Part shown: positions 54,927-63,344 of the stretch, piece after piece
Numbering within the stretch: position 1 is the stretch's first letter
Layout: every line of letters starts with the position of its first letter
From: an uncultured Aquimarina sp.
GTDB lineage: Bacteria; Bacteroidota; Bacteroidia; Flavobacteriales; Flavobacteriaceae
NCBI GenBank assembly: GCA_947498765.1
Contig: CANMLG010000024.1
Location: 1 to 64,000 of the forward strand
Direction: 5' to 3'
Length of the DNA: 64,000 nucleotides
Notes under the pieces: model-generated
Database searches by the model: none
The model's input: only the letters and a program-made list of their open reading frames with translations
What the model was told of the DNA's origin: nothing
Translations under genes and position numbers: made by a program

Positions 54927-55362
54927 GATGCTTGACATCTGTAAAGTTTAATTTTGTAGTAAAAGCATATACTTTTGATTTTCCAAATCTATCTTGTTTT
55001 ATAAGTACAAATTCTTTTTGTTTTGGCCCCAGTCGTTCATATCCATTTTCATTCAATTTAGTAAATGAGGCTGTAGCTAAAAATTGTTGCACCTTGGTTA
55101 GCAAGATAGTATTACCGGATTTATTTTCATCCAAATAAACTTCAAAATGAGTCAATCCAGCTACAAAACTTTTATAAAATTTAGCATTTTCTTCACGCTG
55201 TGAAATTTTCATATTTAATAACAAAGGAAATAATTTAGGGTTCATTTCCGTTTTTTTAATAGCTGTATACGCATTAAAACTAGGGAAGTTTTCTATTTGT
55301 GCTTGTAATTTAAAAGCAATAAAAATGACGAATAGTATGCTAATATATTTTTTCAATGTCAT
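54898..55362 (-). CDS. DUF4252 secreted protein
   Basis: A 154-residue exported protein with a signal peptide (MTLKKYISILFVIFIAFKLQAQ) and a DUF4252 body (beta strands around FEVYLDENKSGNTILLTKVQQFL). It lacks a lipobox cysteine, so it should be soluble in the periplasm or exported. Function is unknown. A TATTTTTG -7 box sits 17 nt upstream. Its 3' end overlaps the purB-linked small gene. Confidence 0.75.
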   Translation of the reverse strand: MTLKKYISILFVIFIAFKLQAQIENFPSFNAYTAIKKTEMNPKLFPLLLNMKISQREENAKFYKSFVAGLTHFEVYLDENKSGNTILLTKVQQFLATASFTKLNENGYERLGPKQKEFVLIKQDRFGKSKVYAFTTKLNFTDVKHLNLLLNQHF

Positions 55363-55378
55363 GGGTTCTAAAACTAAA

Positions 55379-55386
55379 CAAAAATA
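55379..55386 (-). promoter_or_regulatory. -7 box (TATTTTTG) of the DUF4252 gene
   Basis: The minus strand reads TATTTTTG 16 nt upstream of the start codon, matching TAnnTTTG. No -33 TTG was found. Confidence 0.4.
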
Positions 55387-55630
55387 ACTTTTTAACTTAT
55401 ATTACCTAATATTAAAAATTCGAATTTAAAAACAAGCTTCAATAAGTGTTTCAATTATAACACTCATAATCAAATCACTATATTATTCTTAAACAATTTA
55501 GATAGCATTGACAATCATAAAACGATAAAAACTCTTATTAAAATACTCACAGAGTAACTTTTGTATTAAAAAACTTGTTTTTTTACACAATTTCAATCAC
55601 CAAAAACTTATTCCATTAAGTATAAAATGA

Positions 55631-55638
55631 TATATTTG
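55631..55638 (+). promoter_or_regulatory. -7 box (TATATTTG) of the BatA-like gene
   Basis: A perfect TAnnTTTG box lies 17 nt before ATG 55656, leaving a very short 5' leader. No -33 TTG is visible. Confidence 0.4.
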
Positions 55639-55655
55639 ATAACAAAACATTTGGA

Positions 55656-57566
55656 ATGCTATTTAAACACCCTTCAGTATTATATGCTTTATTTGCATTA
55701 CTCATTCCTATTTTTATTCATTTATTCAAACTCCGAAAGTTTAAAAAAACGGCATTTACAAATGTTGCTTTTTTAGAAAAAATACGTTTACAAACCCGCA
55801 AAAGTTCACAACTTAAAAAATGGCTTGTACTGTGTAGTCGTTTACTTTTATTAACTGGTTTAATAATTGCTTTTGCTGAGCCTTACTTGCCCTCAAGCTC
55901 AAAACAACAAGAGCCGGACAAATACATTATTTATTTAGATAATTCTTTTAGTATGCAGGCCAAAGGAACCAATGGTCCTTTATTAAAAAGAGCCATACAG
56001 GAACTTATTGAACAAATTGACGACAATCAAACTATTAGCTTATTTACAAATACTGAAATATATAAAGATATTCGTATTTCTGAAGTTCAAAATGAATTAA
56101 TGGATATCAATTATGTTGCTGAACAATTAACTCCAGATCAATTAAAGTTAAAATTTAAACAACTTTCAAAAAATAACAATAACACTGCTTTTATAGCTAT
56201 TTCCGATTTTCAAAAACATTCGAATAATAGCTACGCTAATTTAGCTCAACTTCCTGTTGACCTTATAAAATTAAGCCCTCAAGAATTAAAAAATGTAGTT
56301 ATTGATAGCTTAAGTTTAAAAAGCAACAATAATGAATCTATACTTGAAATTTTAGTTACTAGTAATAAGTTCAATGAAACCATTCCTCTTTCTGTTTTTA
56401 ATGGTCAAAATTTAATAGGCAAAGCCGAATTGAATTTTATGGAAAATAATAAACAAAAAATTGAAATCCCGTTACCAAAAAACACCAATATTAATGGCTA
56501 TGTTCAAATAATTAGCCCTGGATTAACTTATGATAATAAACGCTTTTTTAGTGTAAATATGCCTCCAAAAACTAAAGTTTTAGTCATTGGAAATGTTGAC
56601 AATAGTTTTTTACAAAAAATTTATACCAATGAGGAATTTGAATATAAAAGCACTACACTCTCTAACCTAAATTATGCTGATATAAATAACAGTAATTGTA
56701 TTATCATTAATCAAATTAGTGATTTTTCAAGTGCTCTAAAACAAAATTTAGCTTCCTTTACAAGTCAGGGAGGTATTTTAAGTATTATTCCTCCTGCAAA
56801 TGAAAGTAATACATTAGCTTCTTTTTTGAAACAATCTTATACCATTGAACTAAGCAGCTATACCAAAGTTCCAAAAAAAATAACTCACATATCCTTTGCA
56901 CACCCTATTTTCAAAAATGTATTTTCTAAAAAAATAACTAATTTTCAATATCCTATTGTTAAAGAACAATATACTATTAAAAATACTCAAAAGATACTTG
57001 GACTGGAAGATAATAGCACCTTTTTAGCACAACAAAATAATGTTTTTGTATTTGCAAGTTCATTAGATGAAAAAATAACAAACTTTCAAAAATCACCTTT
57101 AATTGTTCCTTGCTTCTATAATATTGCCAAACAAAATACTCCAACTTCAAAAATTAGCTACCTTATTAATGAGCCTAACGAAATTAATATTATTTCTAAC
57201 CAACAGCATCAAGATAAAGTACTTCACATAAAAAATAGTGAAGAACAATTTATTCCATTGCAACAAGCTTATCGCAATTTTGTGAAAATTTCAACTTCAA
57301 ACATACCTCAAAAAGCTGGGAATTACAATGTAGTTAGTAATGACAGTATTCTAAATTACATAAGTTATAACTATTCCACTAAAGAGAGTAATTTAGTCTA
57401 TGAGGATAATTCTGCATTTGAAAATACCCGATTAAGCACATCTGTTACCTCCTATTTTTCCGATGTAAAAGCTACTTTTAAAATTAAAGAATTATGGAAA
57501 TGGTTTCTTATTTTTGCCTTAGCTTTTTTAGCAATTGAAATCCTGCTTTTAAAATTTCTAAAATGA
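55656..57566 (+). CDS. BatA-domain/vWA membrane protein
   Basis: A 636-residue protein beginning with the BatA (aerotolerance N-terminal) domain: MLFKHPSVLYALFALLIPIF as first helix, then LRKFKKTAFTNVAFL, and a second helix (about 58-76). A vWA domain follows with MIDAS D95-x-S97-x-S99, a large periplasmic part and a C-terminal helix (about 613-633). It overlaps the next gene by 4 nt (ATGA). Such proteins occur in Bat operons, but no MoxR ATPase is adjacent here. Confidence 0.87.
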   Translation: MLFKHPSVLYALFALLIPIFIHLFKLRKFKKTAFTNVAFLEKIRLQTRKSSQLKKWLVLCSRLLLLTGLIIAFAEPYLPSSSKQQEPDKYIIYLDNSFSMQAKGTNGPLLKRAIQELIEQIDDNQTISLFTNTEIYKDIRISEVQNELMDINYVAEQLTPDQLKLKFKQLSKNNNNTAFIAISDFQKHSNNSYANLAQLPVDLIKLSPQELKNVVIDSLSLKSNNNESILEILVTSNKFNETIPLSVFNGQNLIGKAELNFMENNKQKIEIPLPKNTNINGYVQIISPGLTYDNKRFFSVNMPPKTKVLVIGNVDNSFLQKIYTNEEFEYKSTTLSNLNYADINNSNCIIINQISDFSSALKQNLASFTSQGGILSIIPPANESNTLASFLKQSYTIELSSYTKVPKKITHISFAHPIFKNVFSKKITNFQYPIVKEQYTIKNTQKILGLEDNSTFLAQQNNVFVFASSLDEKITNFQKSPLIVPCFYNIAKQNTPTSKISYLINEPNEINIISNQQHQDKVLHIKNSEEQFIPLQQAYRNFVKISTSNIPQKAGNYNVVSNDSILNYISYNYSTKESNLVYEDNSAFENTRLSTSVTSYFSDVKATFKIKELWKWFLIFALAFLAIEILLLKFLK

Positions 57567-58819
57567 ATATACTCCTAAAATCTGCCATTATTATTGATTC
57601 CAAATCAGCATTCCACAACAAAAAAGTGGATATTTTAATAAAGAATGGACAGATTGAAGCTATTTCAAATTCACTCGAAGCCCCTTCTGATACTAGAGAA
57701 ATACAATTATCAAATCTTCATGTTTCTCAAGGATGGTTTGATAGTAGTGTAAGTTTTGGCGAACCTGGTTTTGAAGAACGTGAAACATTAACCAATGGAT
57801 TAAATACTGCCGCAAAAAGTGGATTTACTGGTCTAGCCATACATCCAAACACCATCCCTGTTGCCGATAATTCTGGAGCAATAGCTTATGTAAAAAATAA
57901 AAGTTTAGGTTTTGCAACAAAAATATACCCTATTGGTTGCTTAACACAACAAGGAAAAGGCATTGATTTAGCTGAATTATATGATATGCACACCCATCAA
58001 GCTTGTAGTTTTGGTGATTATAAAAAGCCTATTAAAAATCCAAATTTATTAAAGTTAGCTTTACAATATACACAAGGATTTGGAGGTTTAGTACAATCTT
58101 ACCCTCAGAACAATGATATTGCCGGAAAAGGAATAGTTAACGAAAATGAAAACAGCACAAAATTGGGGTTAAAAGGTATTCCTAATTTGGCTGAAGAGTT
58201 GCAAATTGCTCGTGATCTTTTTATTTTAGAATATACAGGAGGTAAATTACATATTCCAACTATTTCAACTTCCAAATCAGTTGATTTAATAAAAGAAGCT
58301 AAAGAAAAAGGCTTGGATGTTACCTGTAGTGTTGCTGTTCATAACTTACTTTTTAATGATAGTACATTAATTGACTTTAATACTAATTATAAAGTATTAC
58401 CACCATTACGTACAAAAAAAGATTGTCTAGCCTTAATTAAAGGGGTTACAGAAGGAACCATTGATATGATTACTTCGGATCATTGCCCTATGGATATTGA
58501 AAATAAACAAGTAGAATTTGACAATGCCAAATACGGAACAATTGGACTTGAAAGTACTTTTGGTGCCTTATCAATGATACTTTCAACAGATATTATTATT
58601 GAAAAATTAACCGCCGCTAGAAATAGATTTTGTGACGTAAATTCTCCTATAAAAGAAGGACTTAAAGCCAATTTAAGTCTATTTACAACCGAAGGTTCAT
58701 TCCTTTTTGAAAAAAAACACATACATACTACTTCAAAAAACTCAGCTTTCATTAACCAAAAGCTTAAAGGAAAAGTATATGGTATTTATGCCAATAATCA
58801 ATTGGTGTTAAATGATTAA
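57563..58819 (+). CDS. Dihydroorotase-like protein lacking metal ligands
   Basis: A 418-residue amidohydrolase of the dihydroorotase family. In active enzymes the first strand has D-x-H-x-H-x-R-x-P-G; here it is D-S-S-V-S-F-G-E-P-G, losing both histidines and the arginine. The second metal region LHIPTISTS replaces the usual HxxH, and VAVHNL keeps one histidine. TSDHCPM keeps the aspartate of DHAP but loses the following histidine. It is probably catalytically dead, like PyrC' subunits that support aspartate transcarbamoylase. It is coupled to the BatA-like gene. Confidence 0.85.
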   Translation: MNILLKSAIIIDSKSAFHNKKVDILIKNGQIEAISNSLEAPSDTREIQLSNLHVSQGWFDSSVSFGEPGFEERETLTNGLNTAAKSGFTGLAIHPNTIPVADNSGAIAYVKNKSLGFATKIYPIGCLTQQGKGIDLAELYDMHTHQACSFGDYKKPIKNPNLLKLALQYTQGFGGLVQSYPQNNDIAGKGIVNENENSTKLGLKGIPNLAEELQIARDLFILEYTGGKLHIPTISTSKSVDLIKEAKEKGLDVTCSVAVHNLLFNDSTLIDFNTNYKVLPPLRTKKDCLALIKGVTEGTIDMITSDHCPMDIENKQVEFDNAKYGTIGLESTFGALSMILSTDIIIEKLTAARNRFCDVNSPIKEGLKANLSLFTTEGSFLFEKKHIHTTSKNSAFINQKLKGKVYGIYANNQLVLND

Positions 58820-58824
58820 ATAAG

Positions 58825-59160
58825 ATGATAACAAAAAATACAATTACTGATAATGCCAAATTTAGTGCTATAGCAGCTTATTTTACTTTTATAGGACTAA
58901 TTATAGCCTTTTTTATTAATCTTGAAGAAAAACACTCCTTTGCTAATTTTCATATAAGACAATCATTGGGGATACAAACCTTATTTTATGCCACAGGAGC
59001 GTTATTAGGTATTTTTCCTTCTGTGCTTGCCGGCATTGGCTTTTTAGTTTTCTTTTTTATCATATGGATTTTTGGATTTGCAACGGCATTAAAAAACCAA
59101 ACCACAGCACTACCTATTGTGGGTGGTTTATTTCAAAAAGTATTTAGTTTTATAAAATAA
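58825..59160 (+). CDS. Small membrane protein, DUF4870-like
   Basis: A 111-residue protein with three predicted helices (about 14-31, 51-67 and 68-86) separated by a short EEKHSFANFHIRQSLG segment. This segment, with conserved charged and His-rich residues before a helix, is typical of DUF4870/import-component-like proteins. Function is unknown. It starts 5 nt after the dihydroorotase-like gene and 2 nt before the next, so the run from BatA to the esterase is one operon. Confidence 0.8.
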   Translation: MITKNTITDNAKFSAIAAYFTFIGLIIAFFINLEEKHSFANFHIRQSLGIQTLFYATGALLGIFPSVLAGIGFLVFFFIIWIFGFATALKNQTTALPIVGGLFQKVFSFIK

Positions 59161-59162
59161 TT

Positions 59163-59819
59163 ATGACCAAAGAATTATCACTTCATCACATAATAAAATA
59201 CTCAAGTAAAACCAATAATAAACCTGCCGCACTTTTTATGTTTCATGGCTATGGAAGTGATGAAAATGACTTATTTAGTTTTGCTGCGGAATTACCTGAA
59301 GAATTAGTTATAATTTCGGTACGGGCTCCACAGCCTATGCAACCTTATGGGAATGCTTGGTACACCATACATTGGGATGGTAGTAATGGTAAATTTAATG
59401 ATACAGAAGAAGCTATAGAGTCACGTGATAGAATAGCCAAATTTATACAAGAAGCAACAGAAGCATATAATTTAGATGCTACAAATATTACGCTATTAGG
59501 TTTTTCACAAGGTTGTATATTAAGCTTAGCAACAGCTTTAAGCTATCCAAATTTAGCTAAAAACGTAATAGGTTTAAGCGGGTATATTGATTCAGATATG
59601 CTAATTCCAGGTTACGAAATGGCTGATTTTTCAAATTTAAACCTATTTATTTCTCACGGAACAGTTGATCAAGTTATTCCTATTGAATGGGCACAAAAAA
59701 CGCCCATATTTTTAAATAAGCTAGGTTTTGATGTACAATTAAAAGAATATCCCGTTGGACATGGTGTAGCTCCTCAAAATTTTTATGATTTAAAAAATTG
59801 GCTAATTGAACGTATTTAA
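59163..59819 (+). CDS. Phospholipase/carboxylesterase family hydrolase
   Basis: A 218-residue serine hydrolase with FMFHGYGSDENDLF at the oxyanion strand, nucleophile S115 in GFSQG, acid D in HGTVDQVIP and base H in VGHGVAP. This is the acyl-protein thioesterase/carboxylesterase 2 group. It is the last gene of the BatA-like operon and ends at a terminator shared with ychF. Confidence 0.9.
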   Translation: MTKELSLHHIIKYSSKTNNKPAALFMFHGYGSDENDLFSFAAELPEELVIISVRAPQPMQPYGNAWYTIHWDGSNGKFNDTEEAIESRDRIAKFIQEATEAYNLDATNITLLGFSQGCILSLATALSYPNLAKNVIGLSGYIDSDMLIPGYEMADFSNLNLFISHGTVDQVIPIEWAQKTPIFLNKLGFDVQLKEYPVGHGVAPQNFYDLKNWLIERI

Positions 59820-59823
59820 AACA

Positions 59824-59858
59824 AAAAAGCCTTACTATTAAAAATACTAAGGCTTTTT
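59824..59858. terminator. Bidirectional terminator between esterase and ychF
   Basis: An 11-bp stem (AAAAAGCCTTA with TAAGGCTTTTT, 13-nt loop) lies between convergent genes. Confidence 0.88.
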
Positions 59859-59880
59859 CAAGTTTTATGATTTTTACTAA

Positions 59881-60975
59881 TTATACGTTAAACAAAAAAT
59901 GCATCACATCTCCATCCTTAACTACATAATTTTTACCTTCTACATTTAATTTCCCTGCCTCTCGCGCTTTAGTCTCACTGCCTAATGCTACATAATCATT
60001 ATAAGCAATTACTTCTGCTCTAATAAATCCTTTCTCAAAATCTGTATGTATTACACCTGCAGCTTGAGGTCCAGTTGCTCCAATTGGTATAGTCCAAGCG
60101 CGTACTTCTTTAACACCAGCAGTAAAATAAGTTTGTTGATTCAATAATTTATACGCCGCTCTAATTAAAACAGCCGCTCCAGGTTCCTCTAATCCTATAT
60201 CCTGTAAAAACAATTGACGTTCATCATAATCTTCTAACTCATTAATATCAGCCTCAGTTCCTACGGCTAAAATAATTACTTCAGCATTTTCATTAGCAAC
60301 TTCTTTTTTTACCTTCTCAACATAGGCATTACCAGAAACCGCAGACCCCTCATCTACATTACAAACATATAATACAGGTTTGTCTGTAATTAATTGAAGT
60401 GTCGAAACTATATCCTCTCTTTCTTCATCCGAAAATTCAATTGCTCTCACTGATATTCCAGCTTCTAATTCTTCTTTTATCTTTAAAAGAATAGCCTCTT
60501 CTTTTTGAGCTTCTTTATTCCCTGTACGAGATGCTCTTTTAACCTTATCCAGCTTTTTTTCAACCGTATCAAGATCCTTTAATTGCAATTCAATATCAAT
60601 AGTTTCTTTATCTCTAATTGGATCTACTGAACCATCAACATGAACTATATTATCATTATCAAAACAACGTAATACATGTATGATAGCATCCGTTTCTCTT
60701 ATGTTTGCCAAAAATTGATTACCTAGACCTTCACCTTTACTTGCTCCTTTTACTAAACCTGCAATATCAACTATTTCGACAGTAGCTGGTAAAACACGCT
60801 CTGGATTCACTAAAGATTCTAGCTTCTCTAATCTTGGGTCTGGAACATTTACAACCCCCACATTTGGTTCAATTGTACAAAACGGAAAATTAGCACTTTG
60901 TGCTTTTGCATTTGACAAACAGTTAAATAATGTTGATTTTCCAACATTTGGCAATCCTACAATACCAGCTTTCAT
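59881..60975 (-). CDS. ychF: Redox-regulated ATPase YchF (Obg family)
   Basis: A 364-residue Obg-family P-loop protein that hydrolyses ATP (OLA1/YchF) and binds ribosomes. Walker A GLPNVGKST is at 7-15, DIAGLVKGASKGEGLGNQFL forms switch II, and the C-terminal TGS domain ends VMHFLFNV. Length matches the family. It is single with a well-formed promoter at 61106 and a leader of about 120 nt. Confidence 0.95.
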   Translation of the reverse strand: MKAGIVGLPNVGKSTLFNCLSNAKAQSANFPFCTIEPNVGVVNVPDPRLEKLESLVNPERVLPATVEIVDIAGLVKGASKGEGLGNQFLANIRETDAIIHVLRCFDNDNIVHVDGSVDPIRDKETIDIELQLKDLDTVEKKLDKVKRASRTGNKEAQKEEAILLKIKEELEAGISVRAIEFSDEEREDIVSTLQLITDKPVLYVCNVDEGSAVSGNAYVEKVKKEVANENAEVIILAVGTEADINELEDYDERQLFLQDIGLEEPGAAVLIRAAYKLLNQQTYFTAGVKEVRAWTIPIGATGPQAAGVIHTDFEKGFIRAEVIAYNDYVALGSETKAREAGKLNVEGKNYVVKDGDVMHFLFNV

Positions 60976-61105
60976 TCAGTGTTATTTTAAATTCAGTCAA
61001 CTACTTAATAGCGATTACATTAAGTATTACTCGTTGAACAAAATAATTATATTATGAGATGATCCTCTATTAATTAAACTCTACAATAAAGAGTAAAACT
61101 AACTG

Positions 61106-61136
61106 CAAATATAAGTGGGTTTATGCTGGCAAACAA
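61106..61136 (-). promoter_or_regulatory. Promoter of ychF (TTG-N20-TATATTTG)
   Basis: On the minus strand TATATTTG (61113-61106) is preceded by TTG at 61136-61134 with a 20-nt spacer, a full match to the flavobacterial consensus. The start codon is 130 nt downstream. Confidence 0.65.
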
Positions 61137-61184
61137 TGCAGCGGAAAATTATTCTAAAATTTATCTCTCATTATTTTGCTATTA

Positions 61185-61601
61185 TCATTTACGTAACCAA
61201 TATTGAGTTCTTCCCAATAATGAAAAGCCTATATAACCTCTAACTTTTAATTTATCGTTTTCCACCAATTCTAAATAGCATTTATAAACATTACCCGATT
61301 CCGGATCAGTAATGGTTCCTCCATTATACTCATCACCATCTTTTTCTAGACCTTCAATAATAAGCATTCCTAAAATTTTTTGATCTTTCTTTTTACCTTC
61401 ACATTTATCACAAACGTCATTTGGAGTTCCTGATTCTTTTTGAATAATCTTTCCAAAATATTGATCCTTTTGTTTAAATATCTCAACAACTGATCGTTTT
61501 TCTCCTGTTTTATCATCATAAGTTTCCCACTGACCTTCTAACTGCTGACAAAAACTCATTTTTACAATAAAAAGTAAACACAATAAACTCCAAATTTTCA
61601 T
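61185..61601 (-). CDS. DUF2147 secreted protein
   Basis: A 138-residue exported protein: signal peptide MKIWSLLCLLFIVKMSFCQ, then a DUF2147 lipocalin-like beta domain beginning LEGQWETYDDKTGEKRSVV. It has the family's C-x2-C pair in DVCDKCEGKK, followed by GGTITDPESGNVYKC and the C-terminal RGYIGFSLLGRTQYW. Function is unknown. It is single; ychF follows about 200 nt downstream on the same strand. Confidence 0.85.
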   Translation of the reverse strand: MKIWSLLCLLFIVKMSFCQQLEGQWETYDDKTGEKRSVVEIFKQKDQYFGKIIQKESGTPNDVCDKCEGKKKDQKILGMLIIEGLEKDGDEYNGGTITDPESGNVYKCYLELVENDKLKVRGYIGFSLLGRTQYWLRK

Positions 61602-61782
61602 AATACTGTTTGATTAATAAGTGAATTAACTGGCTTTTATAACTATCGCTTAAAGTAGTACTATTTATATCAAACCAAAATCACTTTATGTTTTCTTTTA
61701 GAAATTTTCCCCTTTTTAAAAGAAATATCCAATTACTTTTTAAAATTAAGACTTGTTAAATAGGTTTTCATTTTATTTTCTG

Positions 61783-61813
61783 TTTGAAATGAAAAAGAAT
61801 AACCTTAGATTTG
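61783..61813 (+). promoter_or_regulatory. Promoter of tRNA-Ser(GGA): TTTG-N19-TAGATTTG
   Basis: TTTG (61783-61786) and TAGATTTG (61806-61813) are separated by exactly 19 nt, the best match to the Bacteroidota housekeeping consensus in the window. The tRNA begins 17 nt downstream. Confidence 0.8.
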
Positions 61814-61830
61814 CCATCATTAAAAATTAA

Positions 61831-61918
61831 AGAGAGGTGGCCGAGTGGTCGAAGGCGCACGCCTGGAAAGTGTGTATACACCAAAAGTGTATCGAGGGTT
61901 CGAATCCCTTCCTCTCTG
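61831..61918 (+). tRNA. tRNA-Ser (anticodon GGA)
   Basis: Acceptor AGAGAGG pairs with CCTCTCT. The anticodon loop CTGGAAA gives GGA. A long variable arm and T-loop GGTTCGAATCC are present. It has a strong promoter and is followed by a perfect palindromic terminator. Confidence 0.95.
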
Positions 61919-61933
61919 CTAAAGCTTTGCAAA

Positions 61934-61965
61934 AAAAAAGCGATTCATATATGAATCGCTTTTTT
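61934..61965. terminator. Bidirectional terminator after tRNA-Ser(GGA)
   Basis: A palindrome centred at 61949/61950 (AGCGATTCAT and its complement) is flanked by an A-run and a T-run. It also lies downstream of the minus-strand T9SS gene. Confidence 0.88.
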
Positions 61966-62002
61966 AAATTTATAATGTATTTGTATTTAATATACTATAT
62001 TA

Positions 62003-62749
62003 TTATTTACCAATCTTGGTTAATCCAGCATCAGTAGACAAGATATACACTCCATTTGGTAACCCATTAATGTCAATAATTCCATCTGCTTCTTTTTCAA
62101 TTACCAAAGCACCAGTCATATCATATAATTTGTAATCTTCAGTTTCAACACTATCAGCGATAGTCACAACTCCGTCTTTTTGACTAATTGCAGCTGAAAT
62201 ATTGTCTTTTGCGAAATCGCTTATTGATAAAGCATTCCCAGTAACTGTTACTATATTATTTTGTACAGTATTAAATAATTCAGCAGGTGTATCTGGATTA
62301 GTATTATCTTTAGGAACTAAAGTCACATATGTAGAAATAGAATACACATTACCAGCTGTAGCTGGCTCTAAAGGTAATGGATCACCTAAAGCAACACCTT
62401 CTTCAAAAGTAATTGGATCTGTACCAAACCCACCTGTTGTTGTTGGAACTTGATATTCTACAGTAACTGTGCCAGGATTGGTTGCTCCAGCATCTTGTAG
62501 ACCTGGAAAAGAAGCACCATAATCAGCAACAAATACCCCCGTAGAAGTAAGCTCCCTCAAGCTTACCAACATAAAACCAAAATCATAGAGAGCAGGGCTT
62601 GTATTTTCATAATTTATCTCAAAAGTAAAACTTTCCCCTAACTGGATTTCAGTTGGTGGACTTGTTATAGCAATTGTACCATCAGTATTATCTTGTGCGA
62701 ACGATGCAAATACAGCTAACATAGATGCAATCAATGTAATTTTTTTCAT
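62003..62749 (-). CDS. Secreted protein with T9SS type A C-terminal sorting domain
   Basis: A 248-residue protein from ATG 62749 (MKKITLIASMLAVFASFAQ signal peptide). A beta-sandwich-like middle (EIQLGESFTFEINYEN) precedes a C-terminal Por-type sorting domain of about 65 residues: YKLYDMTGALVIEKE, then INGLPNGVYILSTDAG ending LTKIGK. This domain directs export by the type IX secretion system of Bacteroidota. The upstream 23 residues of the open frame are not credible. The middle domain has no family I can name. Confidence 0.85.
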   Translation of the reverse strand: MKKITLIASMLAVFASFAQDNTDGTIAITSPPTEIQLGESFTFEINYENTSPALYDFGFMLVSLRELTSTGVFVADYGASFPGLQDAGATNPGTVTVEYQVPTTTGGFGTDPITFEEGVALGDPLPLEPATAGNVYSISTYVTLVPKDNTNPDTPAELFNTVQNNIVTVTGNALSISDFAKDNISAAISQKDGVVTIADSVETEDYKLYDMTGALVIEKEADGIIDINGLPNGVYILSTDAGLTKIGK

Positions 62750-62979
62750 TTTAGTTAAAATTTTAATGTTATTTAAATTAATTATGAGATAAATATAACA
62801 TATAATTCCAAATATCATATAACTAATCTAAAAAAATTATAAAAAACTTGCCTAAACGTTGTTTTTACTACGAAAACGATTATAGTTTTGTGGGTTTTTC
62901 TTACATATTTTAATTGCTTTTAGATAAAAAAATTAAAATGAATATATAATTCAAAAATCAGATTATTATTTAAAACTAT

Positions 62980-63003
62980 CGTTATATCTTTGCAAATATA
63001 ACG
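62980..63003 (+). promoter_or_regulatory. ModE-type operator overlapping the promoter of the modE-like gene
   Basis: Perfectly inverted 8-bp arms CGTTATAT (62980-62987) and ATATAACG (62996-63003) flank an 8-nt spacer. The -7 box TATCTTTG (62985-62992) lies inside the palindrome, and transcription would start near its right edge. As I recall it, the E. coli ModE site has the same 8-8-8 arrangement with CGTTATAT and ACATAACG arms. Repression of this gene by its own product is therefore likely. Confidence 0.75.
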
Positions 63004-63011
63004 GTGTGAAA

Positions 63012-63344
63012 ATGTATCAAATTAAAAGTCGTATTTGGTTAGAAGGAGAAAAAGGTATTTTTTTAGGAGAAGGTCGTATCCAACTTTTAAAAGCTATTGA
63101 AACTGAAGGTTCATTATCTAAAGCTGCAAAGTCATTAAATATGTCTTATAAAAAAGCTTGGAATCTAATTGATGCTATAAATAAATCCTCAATAAAACCT
63201 ATTGTAACTAAATCAACAGGAGGTAATGGTGGAGGAGGTACACTTGTTACTGATTATGGGAAACTAAAAATTAAACAATTTGAACTTTTAAAAAAGAATT
63301 GTTGGGAGTTTATGAATTCGCAAAGTGAACTATTTAAAGACTAA
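63012..63344 (+). CDS. modE: ModE-like winged-helix transcriptional regulator (DNA-binding domain only)
   Basis: A 110-residue protein like the N-terminal LysR-type winged helix of ModE: EGRIQLLKAIETEGSLSKAAKSLNMSYKKAWNLIDAIN (about residues 18-55), then TKSTGGNGGGGTLVTDYG at the wing. The C-terminal molybdate-binding TOBE domains are absent, so it may sense molybdenum indirectly. I chose ATG 63012; GTG 63006 is possible. A ModE-type palindrome covers its promoter. Its stop overlaps the mobA start. Confidence 0.85.
   Translation: MYQIKSRIWLEGEKGIFLGEGRIQLLKAIETEGSLSKAAKSLNMSYKKAWNLIDAINKSSIKPIVTKSTGGNGGGGTLVTDYGKLKIKQFELLKKNCWEFMNSQSELFKD

Noticed and set aside
57563..58819. Functional pyrC
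   Set aside because: The metal-binding histidines are missing, so I call it dihydroorotase-like and give no symbol.
61837..62037. 66-codon open frame on the plus strand
   Set aside because: It runs through tRNA-Ser(GGA) and the terminator.
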